64,000 nt of DNA from Gambelia wislizenii (lineage: Eukaryota > Chordata > Lepidosauria > Squamata > Crotaphytidae): contig JAUMIR010000003.1 in assembly GCA_030847615.1 (NCBI GenBank), positions 31,184,501 to 31,248,500 of the forward strand. The letters are read 5' to 3'. Shown piece by piece: positions 23,036 through 34,009 of the stretch (the first letter of the stretch is position 1; the number at the start of each line of letters is the position of its first letter). The translations under genes were made by a program, and so were the position numbers. The notes beneath the pieces are model-generated. The model did no database searches. It was not told the origin of the DNA and saw only the letters and a program-made list of their open reading frames with translations.

Positions 23036-23260
23036 GGGCCTTGTCTAGGAAGGCTATTTACCCCATCTCTTCCCCATTTTAGAGCCCTGCAGTTCTGATG
23101 ACACAGGGCTTTTGCCCCATTCTTTCCCCAGGCAGTCCTCAAAATCCCTGGGGCAAAGACAGGCCTAAGACAGGGGGAAGGCAGGGTAAAGGCTGATAAT
23201 ACATGTTAACAAAATACCTGGGGAAAACCATCTCAGCCAAGAAAAAACAGATGGGGCCTT
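23036..23260 (+). repeat. Short interspersed repeat, probable MITE, copy 2
   Basis: The start 'gtctaggaaggctatttacccc' and the body 'tagagccctgcag ... gcttttgccccatt ... ccaggcagtcc' match 7557-7765. This is the most complete copy. No ORF. Confidence 0.5.
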
Positions 23261-23599
23261 GCGTGACTGCAAGAGCTCATACCTGCCTTCTAGCCCATTG
23301 CTGCAGCTGTGTTCCTTGTCACCCTCTGTGAGGCCAAAAATTGCATCAGAATGATGGGATAATATACTAACAGGACAAAATGCTCAGATGGCATTGTCCT
23401 TGTCCCATCCAGAATGTATGAGGCAGCCCCAAATAAGGCGTCCATTTTAATTGTTGGTTTCAGCCGTCAATTTATTTTAATCTTATTTTTTTAATGGTAT
23501 TAAAAGTGTCTGTAGCCGTGTTCCATGGTGTTGCCAAGAACACAGTGTAAATAGGCTATCCTCTTCCCTTCCTTGTTGCCAGGCAGAAAAACTCTGGAT

Positions 23600-23780
23600 G
23601 GCAATGTGAAAACAAGCAGCATGATGTTCTTTTTATGAAGTGTCCCATGTTGGTGGCAAGTTTTTATGTTTGTTTCTGTGCTTATCTGTATGTTTTGTAA
23701 TGTATTTTAAGTGTTTTTTATGTGTTTACTTGAACACATGTCTTCTCGCTAGAACTGACTAGATCCCATGCCTTGGCTAA
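23600..23780 (+). repeat. Interspersed repeat, copy 3 of 3
   Basis: This matches 1020-1218 and 11060-11265: 'gttctttttatgaagtgtccca', 'aagtttttatgtttgtttctgtgctt' and 'cttctcgctagaact'. The family is unrecognised. Confidence 0.5.
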
Positions 23781-23895
23781 CCAGGAAGTAAGTTGAGATT
23801 GTTACTCAAAATGCTCCTTTGAAAATTCCAAGAAAATATTGAGTTTTTAATATGTTGGGGAAATTAGCAGCAACTCAACTTTATCTGTGCAAAAG

Positions 23896-24310
23896 GGGGT
23901 AACCAGAGAAGCTTGCAAACCTGTGTCTACCGGTACTAGTCTGGATGGAATACATACACATGTACAATTAAGTATGGTTTTTATTAAAGAGTTCAAAAAT
24001 AATACCAGACACACACACATTCACCCAGAAAAAGCATTCACACAAGGCTATAGAAAGGACAGTAGGAAAAACTTGGGATAGAGGGTAGCAAGAGAATTTG
24101 TTGGGGGTGAAACAACCTGCCCTGTAGTCAATCCAGGAGAGTGGATGGAGGAATCTGGGGTGACCACACAGAGGGACAGAGTGTCCTCTGGAACTGGAAC
24201 TGTGCGCGCTTGGGCATATTTTTTGGGGGGGTCATTTATACCTCCAAATACACCTGAGGGTATTTGATGTTTCATGGGTTGAAACAATAGATTTCATGGA
24301 TTGCAGAATG
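23896..24310 (-). mobile_element. Solo LTR, family A, copy 2 (antisense, partial)
   Basis: The segment 'ggtaaccagagaagcttgcaaacctgtgtctaccggtactag' corresponds in reverse to the family's 'agtactggtatacataggt' R/U5 block. It is followed by the poly(A)-signal region (tttttattaaag) and the 'acacacacattcaccc.gaaaaagcattcacacaaggctatag.aagga' block. The rest is too diverged to align by eye. Confidence 0.6.
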
Positions 24311-24890
24311 AGCCTTCATGGATTGCACAATGAGTTTTCTGGTCTTGACAAAAGGAATGGAAGATGCTAATGTGTTTCTTAATGTCCAGTGACTGGATTT
24401 TAAAAGCTTGAGCAACCTGTCTTAAGGTTGGGGATTAAGGGAGGAAATTTCAAAATCAGCATCCAAAGGTTTCATCCATCCATCCATCCATTATCTCCTT
24501 TTCCACTGGGAAATGTGTCCTTTTGACTTTTCCCTAGGGCAAAGTATGGCATTCAGCTCTCTTCTCTGAAACTATTGTGCTTTTTCCTTTGTGGAAGGTC
24601 ACATTGATGACCCAAATTAATAATATGCCAGTTTATTAATACACAATTTCTGAGTCTCTAGCAGTGGAGTGTAGGCCAATGCTAACAAGATTCCTCTTAA
24701 AGGGCCAGTATGGGCCATTAATATGCTGTAATAGGAGGCAGTGCAAAGAAAGTGGTTACTGTAGTGCAACCCTGAATCCCAGTTTTATTACATAAGTGTG
24801 GGTTGTTTGATCATTGCAGTGTTTATAGTGCAAAATTCCCGCCTTCCATACTAGCGTTAAAATAATGTTTTAACATGCTAGTTTCATAAA
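24310..24890. other. Unannotated intergenic sequence
   Basis: Only a short catc microsatellite (24474-24491) was seen. Confidence 0.4.
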
Positions 24891-24892
24891 GT

Positions 24893-24996
24893 CCCAAGTC
24901 TACAAAAGTTTATGCTGCAACTTCTTTCTCTCAGTTAGTCTCAAAGGAGCTACAAGATCCTCTTGCTTACTGATATTCTAGACCAACACAGCTATG
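24893..24996 (-). repeat. Interspersed repeat (antisense partner of 22965-23035), hosting a MITE
   Basis: 'agtctacaaaagtttatgctgcaacttctttctctcagttagtctcaaaggagctacaagatcctc' is the reverse complement of the 22965 repeat. It continues to 'accaacacagctat', where the foldback element at 24997 interrupts it. Confidence 0.5.
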
Positions 24997-25325
24997 GACT
25001 TTTTCAAACGAGGAAAAACAAACTCCGTGGAGGTTTGGAGGAGGATGCCACTATCCCGCTTACAGCACTCCATTTCAGACGATGCCATCCTCCTCCCGAC
25101 CTCCCGCCATGCTTCCTTCATGCTGCAGGCATGAGAAATGCACCACTTTTATTTACAGAAAAACACTGTCAATAAAAAGTGGCATGTTTCTCATGCCTGC
25201 TCACAGAGGAAACACGGGGAAGGTCAGGAGGAGGACGGCATCATCTGAAATAGAACGCTGTAAGCGGGACAGCACTGTCCTCCTCCTGACCTCCATGGGT
25301 TCCCCCCCCCCATTTGAAAAAGTCC
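24997..25325 (+). mobile_element. Foldback MITE with GGACTTTTTCAAA ends
   Basis: The left end is ggactttttcaaacgagg and the right end, reverse-complemented, is ggactttttcaaatgggg. The flanks share 'tat', compatible with a TA-type duplication. The inverted repeats extend deep inside: 'aggaggatgcca..atcccgcttacagc' is mirrored by 'gctgtaagcgggacagcactgtcctcctc', and 'tgcaggcatgagaaatgc' faces 'catgtttctcatgcctgc'. Nearly the whole 329 bp can fold on itself. No transposase. Confidence 0.7.
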
Positions 25326-25689
25326 TATGTCTTTGAATTTATTGTCTTGTAAAAGGTTTGGGTGGAGCCAGGACCAGTTCCTAGAATGAGGTAAGTCCTG
25401 GAAAGATGGTTGTACCCTGGACTTACATGGCTTGGTGGTTATACCTGAGAAACCGGCTGCACTTTTAATTTTCAATGCCTTGGAGTAACACTAAGATGAC
25501 CATACTAGGGCTCTGTGGGAAATTTAACATGGTGGAAAGCTTCCCAAACTCAGTTACTACTGCCTAATAAGTCTGAGGCTAGGGTGAAAGGGTGAACAGC
25601 AGGAGCAATGCCAATACAAGCATTTGGAAGCTACTGGATTTAGCTATTCTGATATAGTATAATGTAGCCAGAAGGAGAGAGTCAGAGAG

Positions 25690-25755
25690 AGTGGTTTGAT
25701 TGTTGAACTAAGACTCTGGAAGACAGGACTCAAATCCTTGCTCAGCCATGTGTGA
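25690..25755 (+). mobile_element. tRNA-derived SINE fragment
   Basis: 'gtggtttgattgttgaactaagactctggaag', then 'actcaaatccttgctcagccatgtgtgac', resembles the tRNA-like head of the squamate SINE, with a degraded B box. It is only about 65 bp. Confidence 0.45.
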
Positions 25756-25759
25756 CACA

Positions 25760-26430
25760 GGGGCCTTTTGAATCCCACCAATGCCACCACTTTCGTGATG
25801 CAGGGACCTTTTGAATCCCACCCACACATCGCACCAAAGTGGTTGAGAACAAATCTCAAGCCACCAGCCCCACTTTACCTCAACGTTCAGTCCGGCCACC
25901 TCTTTACCCTCTGTTCTTCCCACCTAAATTCCTATGTGGTTCCCTTAGTTCCTCTTTCTAACCAAGGGCATACCCTTAACCTAAATGTGTGGATGATGTG
26001 TTATGGTAGCTTGTTTTTAATTATTTTTATTCTGTAGGAATGAGCCAGAGTCTATACTTATATTAATAACAAAGGGCAATTTTATTAAAGGAAATAAACA
26101 TACTTCAGGATGGAGTCTTTTGTTTTAACCAGTACTGATATTTCATAATATCATTCCTTATTTCCCAGCCTCATTTACTCTTTGTTCACTCACTCCTCTA
26201 TTCCAAATTAGTAACCGCTGTACACCATTTTACCTCATCCAAACCTCTCATACAACATACACACACAGAGCCTTCTGCTACAGCCTCCTGTCATCAACTG
26301 ACTCTGTTGTTAACTGACACTTAACTGACTCTCTCCAACTGTCATGCATACTTAAAACATCCAGAAGCCCCTCCCATTTCTGCTTCCTGCCAGAGGATTG
26401 GCTTCTGGAACACACTACTCCCATTTCCTC
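25760..26430. other. Unannotated intergenic sequence
   Basis: A local tandem 'gggaccttttgaatcccacc' duplication occurs at about 25760 and 25803. No coding feature was recognised. Confidence 0.4.
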
Positions 26431-26439
26431 ATCCAGCCA

Positions 26440-26595
26440 TCTGTCACATATGGAAAACCATTGGGTGATCTTGGACACTCTTGCAGCCTTAGAAGAAGAC
26501 AATGGCAAATGTCTTCTGAATAAATCTTGCCATGGAACCCTTTTGGCAGGGTCGCCATAAGAGAGATCAACGTGAAAACACATAACAAAAAGCCA
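26440..26595 (+). mobile_element. tRNA-derived SINE, 3' part with BovB-like tail
   Basis: 'ggaaaaccattgggtgatcttggacactcttgcagcc' is followed by 'gaagaagacaatggcaaatgtcttctgaataaatcttgcca' and 'gggtcgccataagagagatcaacgtgaaaacacataacaa'. This is the 3' part of the squamate SINE, whose end resembles the BovB 3' end and so was likely mobilised by it. The tRNA-like head is eroded. Confidence 0.65.
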
Positions 26596-26599
26596 GAAG

Positions 26600-28120
26600 T
26601 AGTGACTTCAGCCTATTCTGATCATGGTTGGGGGTAAACTGCCAATAAAGTGTTAAAGTTAAAATGTTTAAATTCAATCATTGTTATTCCAGTAAAAGGG
26701 ATGGAAAAGAATAATAATAGCCAGACTTTTTTAAAAAAAATAATCACTTAAAAATAAACAGGAGTGTTTTTTCTTCTATGGGGAGAAGAAAAATTTGGTT
26801 TAAACCCCGATTCTGATGTATTATACTAAGGAGAAGTTCAAAATGTGAGCCATGAGGTCCACAGTATAAATCTTGCTACTGCCATGAACTCACTTTTGTG
26901 GCCTTAAGTGATAACCTTTTTCTCAGCTCGTGTACTGTAATAAGGGGATAATACCAACCTTGGAGAGTTACTGTAAGGATAGCAACAGTCTAAAGCCCAC
27001 TACTGATAGCTCAAAAGCCCCTATGGTGTCACAAGGGGTGTGTGGACTGCCCCAGATGACACCATCAGAGGGATTGACTATTATTCCTCCTCTTCCTCCA
27101 CTTCCCTGCTTTTGTTTCCCAGTGCTTTTCTCTCACATACACTCATTCACACACAGAGGACTGCTGTTGGAACTGGTTCTTCATGGTTTGTGGAGTGGCT
27201 GGAGGGAAGGGAAGAGAGAAAAGGGGGGGGGGAGAAAGAGAAGGAGCACCATTGCACACTCCCTTTATGCTCCTTCTCCCACTTCAATCTACCCCCTCAG
27301 ATGTGTCTCACCATGGTTGGCTCTGAAGGGCCAGAAAGCCCAGTTATTCACCATCCCTCCCCTCCTCTTCATCCACCTTCTTCCCTCCCTTTTCATCTCA
27401 ACATGACAGTGAAGGGAACAACTGGTGCTCCAAAGAGACTCCTTCTCTGCTGCCTTACCCCCTCCCAGTCCAGTGTCAGGAGCTGGCTGAATTGTCTGGT
27501 TTTCATGCACAGATGGCCCTGGTGCTGGAGCAAGAGGGGAAAGAGAAGGCTGGTTAGTGCAGACGAAGGCAGCAAACCAGTAAGGCCAAGCAACACATGC
27601 ATCATCCAGAGAAAAACACTGCTGCTAATAAGAGAGAGAGGGTGAGAAGAACCCAGGGAGGGCTGTTTCTGTGCTCTCAGCACTGCCTCCTCTTCTTGTA
27701 CTGTACCTACTGTATGTGTATGTTTTGCTGTGCCATGGCTGCTGCTGGCAGAGGCTCTCCCGAGCATTTCTACCCCCACAACCTAGTGATGTGTACAACA
27801 GGTTTTTGTTTCTTTTCCAAACTTCTTCCTCCCTGACCAGTCTCTACATGTGCAAAATGGGAGGAGAAGATGGAAACTGGGCCCCCTTGCAATGTAAAGT
27901 TTATGAGGGCTTCAATTGTCCCCTGTGTGTTTGGTGGAACTCAAGACACAACAAAAACACATTTAAGGCTTACTGATTGAAACGTGATAATAATGCAGTT
28001 GATAAAACCCAATGGCACTGGAAATGTACTGGCTTGTAAGAGTTAGATTGTAGGTGCCCTTCAGTTGTGAGGTGAAATAACCAGTAATCGAAAAAGAAAA
28101 TGGAATAAAAGTTGTCCTGG
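26600..28120. other. CT/GA-rich intergenic sequence with overlapping chance ORFs
   Basis: Between 26930 and 27980 several frames stay open on both strands (up to 201 codons at 27040-27645). The products are low-complexity (Ser, Pro, Leu, Gly/Lys runs). They overlap on both strands and match no motif I know. The long purine run near 27205-27245 explains much of this. I do not call a gene here. Confidence 0.4.
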
Positions 28121-28125
28121 GAAAT

Positions 28126-28340
28126 ACAGTGGGCCGTCAGTATTTGCTGGAGTTTGGTTCCAGGACCCCGGTGGATACCAAAATCCATGGATACTCAAGT
28201 CTTATTATGTAAAATGGTGTTCCTTATATAAAATGGGCAACAGCAAGTTTTGCTTTTTGAGATTCCCCACCCCCCGAAGGTTTTCAAGCTATGGTTAAAA
28301 CATCAAATTTTGCCTCCTAATCTACCAACTGCAGTGTAAA
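28126..28340 (+). mobile_element. Tigger-like (Tc1/mariner) DNA transposon fragment
   Basis: The start 'cagtgggccgtcagtatttgctgg' is followed by 'gttccaggaccccggtggataccaaaatccatggatactcaag'. It closely follows the terminal sequence of a vertebrate Tigger-type element (palindromic 'tgga.accgtgga..a' words). The right end is eroded. Non-coding remnant. Confidence 0.55.
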
Positions 28341-28656
28341 AATATTTATTAATCGGCATGCAATTACTATTTATTTTATGCCATACTTTGGGGCCCTTTT
28401 CCTCACAACAAGTTAGGCTCAAAACAAGTGTGTGAGATAGGTCAAGATGAGAGGGAAAGTGTGGTCCATGTGAGTTTAATGCTTTTCAAAGACATTAGTC
28501 TGGATCTGAGAAATTCCAGGCCAACACTAACCACTGCACCACACAAGCTATCAGTCCAGCACTCCATGGTGGCATTGGCATGCAAAAAACATGGGCTGGA
28601 GGCATTACCCTCTGTGCTCAGGGGTCTTATGGACCCTCAAAATATTGACATTACTT

Positions 28657-29488
28657 TGAGGAATTAATGTACTTAGCTTGGCTATGCGAGAGGGGAGACA
28701 ACAGAACAGAAACTTTTGACCTATGTTTACCAGTACTAAGGAGCAAACATAAACTAGATAGTACAATGATTGATTTTTATTTGAGAAAAACAATAGCAAC
28801 ATTCACACATACATTCAGGCTTCAAGCACTCATGCAAGGCAAGCAAATAAAGTAGGAAATACAGGATAGAAGAATAGAGAAGAGAATTGTTTTGGGGAAA
28901 TATGACACCTGCCCTGTAGAGATGAGGTCATAGAAGAAACCAGCAGAGTGGGGGTCCTGATCAGGAATGGCTACACAGACAGATGTAGTGTCCACAGGAA
29001 GGGGATCCATGAACATTTGAGTGGAGTTTTGGAGAGGTTTTTATAGTCAATAGCTGCTTCCTAGGGATGGAATATATAGTAGGAGACAATGCTTCTTGTA
29101 GTTGCTCAAGGTGAGATAAAGGTACTATGGATATGTTAAAGGCATCGTAATGTGCGGATACTTTGAGACTGAAAGGGAGGAAGCAACTTCCTTTGTTTAG
29201 GAAGGGTGAAAGAATGAGGACCTTTTACAAGTTTGAGTCTCCCAGCTTTAGCTGATGGGATTAGCCAGATGTAAGGCACCTTCAGTTGCCTTGCAAATTA
29301 ACATTTCTTTGGAATTTAGGCTTCCCCTCCATATGTGCATACCTGACTGAGTCTGAATGCTAGTCTTTGCAATTTGTTGGAATTTTCCAGCTTTAAGGGC
29401 TGCACTGTATGGAAGGGTACATTTGATCTAATTATTAAATATTGCCAATTTATTGTCAATATGGGGCAGGGTGTCAGGGTAGGTAACA
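28657..29488 (-). mobile_element. Solo LTR, family A, copy 3 (antisense, complete)
   Basis: Bounded by TGAGGAAT at 28657 and AGGTAACA at 29488 (on the sense strand TGTTACC ... ATTCCTCA). It is 832 bp long. Family landmarks in antisense are 'taccagtacta' (28728), 'gatttttatttgag' with AATAAA-type signals, 'accagcagagtgggggtcct' and a TATA-like 'tttttatagtc'. No convincing target-site duplication was found. No internal region is attached. Confidence 0.8.
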
Positions 29489-29544
29489 GAGGCATAGGAC
29501 CACATTGTTGCACTGAACTCTTCCCAATCCATGGACTATACAGT

Positions 29545-29800
29545 AAAGATCACCATATGTGTGCATATGAGCCTTCAAATTGCCTGTCAACTGAAGATGA
29601 CCACATGAATTTCATAGGGTTTTCTTAGACAAGGAATACTCAAAGGAAGTTTTTCCAGTTCCTTCCCCTCAAATAGAGTCAACAGCAACTGGTATTTCTT
29701 GGCAGTCTCTCATCCAGGTACTAACTAGAGATGACCCTGCTTAGCTTCCAAGATCAGATGGGATCTGGTGCTTTTAGGATATTTAGGCAGGGCTAAAGAG
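29545..29800 (-). mobile_element. 5S-rRNA-derived SINE, antisense copy 1
   Basis: The stretch 'ggtactaactagagatgaccctgcttagcttccaagatcagatgggatctggtgc' (29717-29771) is the reverse complement of the 5S rRNA interior, including its polymerase III control region. To its left lies the non-5S body: 'cctgtcaactgaagatgacc', 'ttttcttagacaaggaatactcaaagga', 'cagttccttcccctcaaat'. The same arrangement is at 44618-44862. Published Anolis data describe such 5S-derived SINEs with a BovB-like tail (from memory). Confidence 0.8.
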
Positions 29801-30275
29801 CACAGAACCAGTCTTAATGATTCCACCATGGCATAAAAACCTGAGGTGTTTCCCTATAACATCTTCTTTCATTTCTGTCAGTTAATTCTGCCAGTTGAAG
29901 GGCAAGGTCCAGGAAGGGAGATGAAGTTGAAGGGCATGGTCCAGGAAGGGGACTGGCTCCGTAGATGGTGTCGCTGAGAATGATTTGGATTCTTGGACCA
30001 TGAGCTCTGCTACCGTGATGGGGAACTTCTGGCAAGAGATGGGGTGCATCCCATGACAGTTGGCAGAAACATTTTTGCCTACAGTCTCAAGAATTTGATC
30101 AGGAGGGCTTTAAACTGAGTCATATGGGGGAGGGAGACAGTATTCTGGAAGGCAAAAGGGCTGGAGAAAATAGTAAAGCTGTCATAGAGGGAACAAGGCA
30201 AACAGCGCAAGGACTCAACAGTGGGAGGCAAAAAACTTGTACAGGTAGCAACTAAAGGGAACACGTGGTCTTAGA

Positions 30276-31094
30276 TGTCTCTACACTAATGCACAGAGCA
30301 TGGGAAATAAGCAAGATGAACTTGAACTCCTAGCACTAGAAAACAAATATGATATAATAGGCATTACTGAAACCTGGTGGGATGAGTTGCATGATTGGAA
30401 TGTAGGAATAGAGGGCTATAACCTTTATAAGAGAAACAGGCCAAACAGGAAAGGAGGAGGAATAGCATTATATGTCAGGGATGTTTACACCACTGAAGAG
30501 ATCCAGGACATCAATACTGGAAGCCAGGTGGAGAGCATCTGGATAAAAATTAAAAGGGAGGGAAATAACAGGGATGTTATTGTGGGACTCTACTAAAGAC
30601 CCCCAAGTCAGATGGAGGAATTGGATGATGCCTTTCTAGAACAGATGAACACACATGCAGAAAGGAGAGATGTAGTAGTGATGGGTGACTTCAACTATCC
30701 TGATATTTGCTGGAAATCTAACTCAACCAAAACTTCAAAGTCTAACAAATTCCTTACTTGCCTGGAAGACAATTTCATTATCCAAAAAGTAGAAGAGGCA
30801 ACAAGGGGGTCAGCCATTTTAGATCTGATCCTGACCAACAGGGATGACCTGGTTAATGGGGTGCAAGGGGTGGGATCCTTAGGTGAGATTGATCATATTC
30901 TCCTGGAGTTTGTTATACAATGGAAAAGAGAAGCCAGGCATAGTCAGACACGCATTCTTGACTTTAGGAGAGCTGATTTCAATAAACTCAGGGAAATACT
31001 GGGGGTGATCCCATGGTCAGGAATACTAAAAGAGAAGAGACCTCAAGACGGATGGGACTTTCTCAAAAGGCACAATTTCAAACAGTACCATTGA
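30276..31094 (+). pseudogene. CR1 ORF2 endonuclease domain
   Basis: The segment starts with the N-terminal block reading like NAQSMGNKQDELELL. It continues with DIIGITETWWDELHDWNV (the catalytic ETWWD block), GYNLYKRNRPNRKGGGIALYV, VVVMGDFNYPDICW (30675-30716), and SAILDLILTN ... GSLGEIDHILLEF (terminal H block). A stop at about 30596 splits the domain. The catalytic motifs are otherwise well preserved, so decay is not extreme. Confidence 0.85.
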
Positions 31095-31499
31095 GGAAGA
31101 AAAATGGGAGGTGTCTTAAGAAACCAGGATGGATGACTTAAGAACTTTCAATGGAGCTAAGTTTTAAACGGAACATGTATAGGAAATGGAAAAAGGAGAA
31201 ATCACCAAAGAAGAATTCAAACAGATAGTGAACACGTGTAGGAGTAAAGTCAGAAAAGCTAAAGTGCAAAATGAGCTCAGGCTTGCTAGAGAGGTTAAGA
31301 ACAATAAAAAGGGTTTTTTGGGGGGGGGTATGTCTGCAGTAAAAGGAGGAAGAAGGAAATGATAGGGCCACTATGCAGAGAAGATGGCAAAATGCTAACA
31401 GGGGACAGAGAAAAGACTGAATTACTCAACACCTTCTTTGCCTCAGTGTTTTCAGAAAAGGAAAAGGGTGACCAACCTGAGGATAATGGAACAGAGGAC

Positions 31500-31961
31500 A
31501 CAATTCTATTCTACCATGGTCAGACCTCACCTAGAATACTGTGTCCAGTTCTGGGCACCACAATTCAAAAAGGTTATTGACAAATTGGAGCATGTGCAGA
31601 GAAGGGTGACTAAAATGGTAAAGGTCTGGAAACCATGCCTTATGAGCAGAGACTTAGGGAGCTGGGTATGTTTAGCTTGGAAAAAAGACTGTTAAGAGGC
31701 GACATGATAGCCCTGTTTAAGTATTTGAAGGGCTGTCACATTGACGATGGACCAGACTTGTTTTCTGCTGCTCCAGAGACTGGAACACGGAGCAATGGAT
31801 GCAAGCTGCAGGAACAGAGATTCCACCTCATCATTAGGAGGAACTTTTTGATAGTAAGAGCTGTTCGGCAGTGGAACACACTCCCTCAGAGCATGGTGGG
31901 GTCTCCTTCCTTGGAGGTCTTTAAACAGAGGCTGTATGGCCATCTGTCGGGGATGCTTTGA
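31500..31961 (+). pseudogene. CR1 ORF2 C-terminus
   Basis: The pieces are [17 protein letters not shown] followed by [19 protein letters not shown], then, after a frameshift, [20 protein letters not shown] and FSAAPETGTRSNGCKLQEQR. The segment ends in RAVRQWNTLPQSMVGSPSL and FKQRLYGHLSGML. This is the canonical CR1 C-terminus. It is joined directly to the endonuclease linker (NGTEDTI at 31480-31505), so the polymerase active site is gone. Confidence 0.9.
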
Positions 31962-32043
31962 TTGTGATTTCCTGCATGGCAGGGGGTTGGACTGAATGGC
32001 CCTCGTGGTCTCTTCTAACTCTACAATTCTATGATTCTATGAT

Positions 32044-32530
32044 TTTTTTACTCACAAAAAATGCATTAAGGGGAGAGAATGATGGGATTCTCCACAATGC
32101 CTTTTGACTGGTAGTGCCAGAAGCTGTGTGCCCCATAATTTCTTTTTCAAATGAACAGCTGTATGTGGCATATGTGTGTGTGCATTCTAGAGCAAGACAC
32201 TGACATGAAGCAGGGAGTTTTGCCCTAAAAGTTGTAGCAGCTTGTTTGCATGGGCAGACTTTAATTTTCATTTAGAAACAATCTTGGTGGCAAAGCACAA
32301 ACCTAGAGGGGTTCTGTGGCACCACTAATGCTGGTGTTATCCCTACCACAATGGTCTCACCTGGAGCAGTTTGGCCATTCCACACTCCCCTAGTGCCCCC
32401 ACTAGAGTGGTGATCTATTTTGTATGCAAACTTATTGCCACAAATATTTCTCCAGGTTTAGTCAAAGATTTTACCTTAACCTTAATCCTCTTTGTGCAAA
32501 TGCACACAGCTATAGAGGGTGGGGGGTACC
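32044..32530. other. Unannotated intergenic sequence
   Basis: No feature was recognised. Confidence 0.4.
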
Positions 32531-32544
32531 AAGAAAGATACCAG

Positions 32545-32632
32545 GTATTTGATTGTGTATTACTGCATGGCAGGGGCTTGGACTGGATGGCCCTTGTGGT
32601 CTCTTCCAGCTGTATGATTCTATGATTCTAAG
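32545..32632 (+). mobile_element. CR1 3' tail fragment
   Basis: 'gtattactgcatggcaggggcttggactggatggccct', then 'gtggtctcttccagctgtatgattctatgattcta'. This is the last 90 bases of a CR1 element with its ATTCTATG tail. Confidence 0.85.
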
Positions 32633-32825
32633 TAAGGGATAGTTAAAGAAGGAACTGAAGCATCTCACCAGAAAAGGCCAATGTATTTGGGAACTTTTGT
32701 TTGCAAAGGAAAAAGAGTATTTGAAGGCATAATAATAGTTCTTGCAGAGCAGAGAGACCAGATATAGGGAAATTTTATCCCTCACATCATAATGTAAATT
32801 GCCTTCTACTTGTTTCTTTTGCTGT

Positions 32826-33111
32826 TTATACATATACATATATATATATATATATATATATTACACGGAGCAATGGATGCAAGCTCCAGGAACAGAGATT
32901 CCACCTCAACATTAGTAGGAACTTTTTGACAGTAAGAGCTGTTCAGCAGTGGAACAAACTCCCTCGGAGCGTGGTGGGGTCTCCTTCCTTGGAGGTCTAT
33001 AAACAGAGGCTGGATGGCCATCTGTCGGGGATGCTTTGATCGTGATTTCCTGCATGGCAGGGGGTTGGACTGGATGGCCCTCGTGGTCTCTTCCAACTCT
33101 GCAATTCTATG

Positions 33112-33143
<32 letters not shown>
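32826..33143 (+). mobile_element. CR1 3' end embedded in a TA microsatellite
   Basis: A TA run (32839-32862) is followed by 250 bp of CR1 C-terminus and 3' UTR (acacggagcaatggatgc ... ccaactctgcaattctatga). A second TA run (33117-33143) resumes immediately. The CR1 segment is colinear with 31782-32035. The host microsatellite looks split by the insertion. Confidence 0.85.
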
Positions 33144-33439
33144 TTGCTGATATTTCAAATTTTCTGATAGTTTAAGTTACAATATTTTGGTAGGGTCTAA
33201 TATGGGAGGAGGCCAATGGGGTGACACCATGAGTTACCACATTGGGTGAGGCCAACCCTAGTGATGCCATTGTAAAGCCTTATACCACAAAAATTAAAAA
33301 AAATCAAAACAATAACAAAGCTCCCCATATATTTTAATGAACATTTGAGATTGCATATTTTCCACCATCTGCAGCCTCTATTTTCTTCCCCAAATGACCT
33401 GCAACCTTGCAAGGTAGATGAGCAGTCTTTCTGGAGGAT

Positions 33440-34009
33440 CTCTCTCTCTGGCTTTTCTTCACAAATGAAGATTCAGGAAGGACTCATCCTGCACTTTCTG
33501 TAAGCGCACTGATGACTGAAAGGCCAAGCCGAGATAAAGAAGTCCGGTTGCAGAAAGCACAGCAGAAGGTCTCCTTGGGTGATGTTTCCAGGTTGTGATT
33601 CTTTCTGTGTTGTCGTTTCTCTTCAAGACTTGTTTGGCGTGAGCTCTCAGATAAGGCTGCAGCATTGTGGATAATGCGTCTCCGTGCCTCCTGATGTGAG
33701 GCCAGGGCGGACCATTGTTGGTGATCAGTTTGGCCAAGCCTGAGATGTTGTTTCAGGGAGTCCTTGTATTGCTTTTTTGGAGCGCCCCTCTTACACTGAC
33801 CCATGGCGAGTTCACTGTAGAGTACTACTTTTGGGAGGTGATGGTCCTCCATCCTAGAAATGTGCCCTGCCCAGCGCAGCTGTGTTCTCAATATCATGGC
33901 CTCAATGCTGGTGATCCCTGCTTGCTCAAGGATAGCAACATTCGTCACATAGTCAGTCCAGTGTATATTTAGGACTGTGCGTCTACAGTGCTGATGAAAG
34001 CATTCGAGG
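33440..34009 (-). mobile_element. RTE-like LINE, 5'-truncated 3' end, minus strand
   Basis: On the minus strand, this is colinear with 5935-6507 of the first copy. It has HQHCRRTVLNIH-like sequence, TNVAILEQAGITSIEAMI, LRWAGHISRMEDHHLPK, KRGAPKKQYKDSLKQHL and the C-terminal finger FCCAFCNRTSLSRLGL. It ends in the shared 3' terminus with an extended AG run at 33440-33450. The ORF (33948-33484) is open for 154 codons, so this copy is less decayed than the full-length one. It stops abruptly at a perfect hairpin at 34010. Confidence 0.85.

Larger units (their letters stand above)
29810..32043 (+). mobile_element. CR1 LINE with internal deletion, plus strand
   Basis: The element has an upstream segment likely from the ORF1 end or linker (29930-30270), an ORF2 endonuclease (30276-31094), and a partial linker to 31500. 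It then jumps to the extreme C-terminus of the reverse transcriptase (31513-31960), the 3' UTR, and a tail of ATTCTATG units (32024-32043). Most of the reverse-transcriptase core is missing between about 31505 and 31513. It is the longest CR1 in the window but cannot encode a working protein. Confidence 0.9.

Noticed and set aside
27040..27645. A 201-codon plus-strand reading frame
   Set aside because: Other frames on both strands are open over the same stretch, the product is low complexity, no motif is present, and the GA/CT-rich composition explains the lack of stops.
30612..31094. The 160-codon frame as an independent host gene
   Set aside because: Its content (GDFNYPDICW, EIDHILLEF) is the second half of the CR1 endonuclease, in line with the preceding frame.
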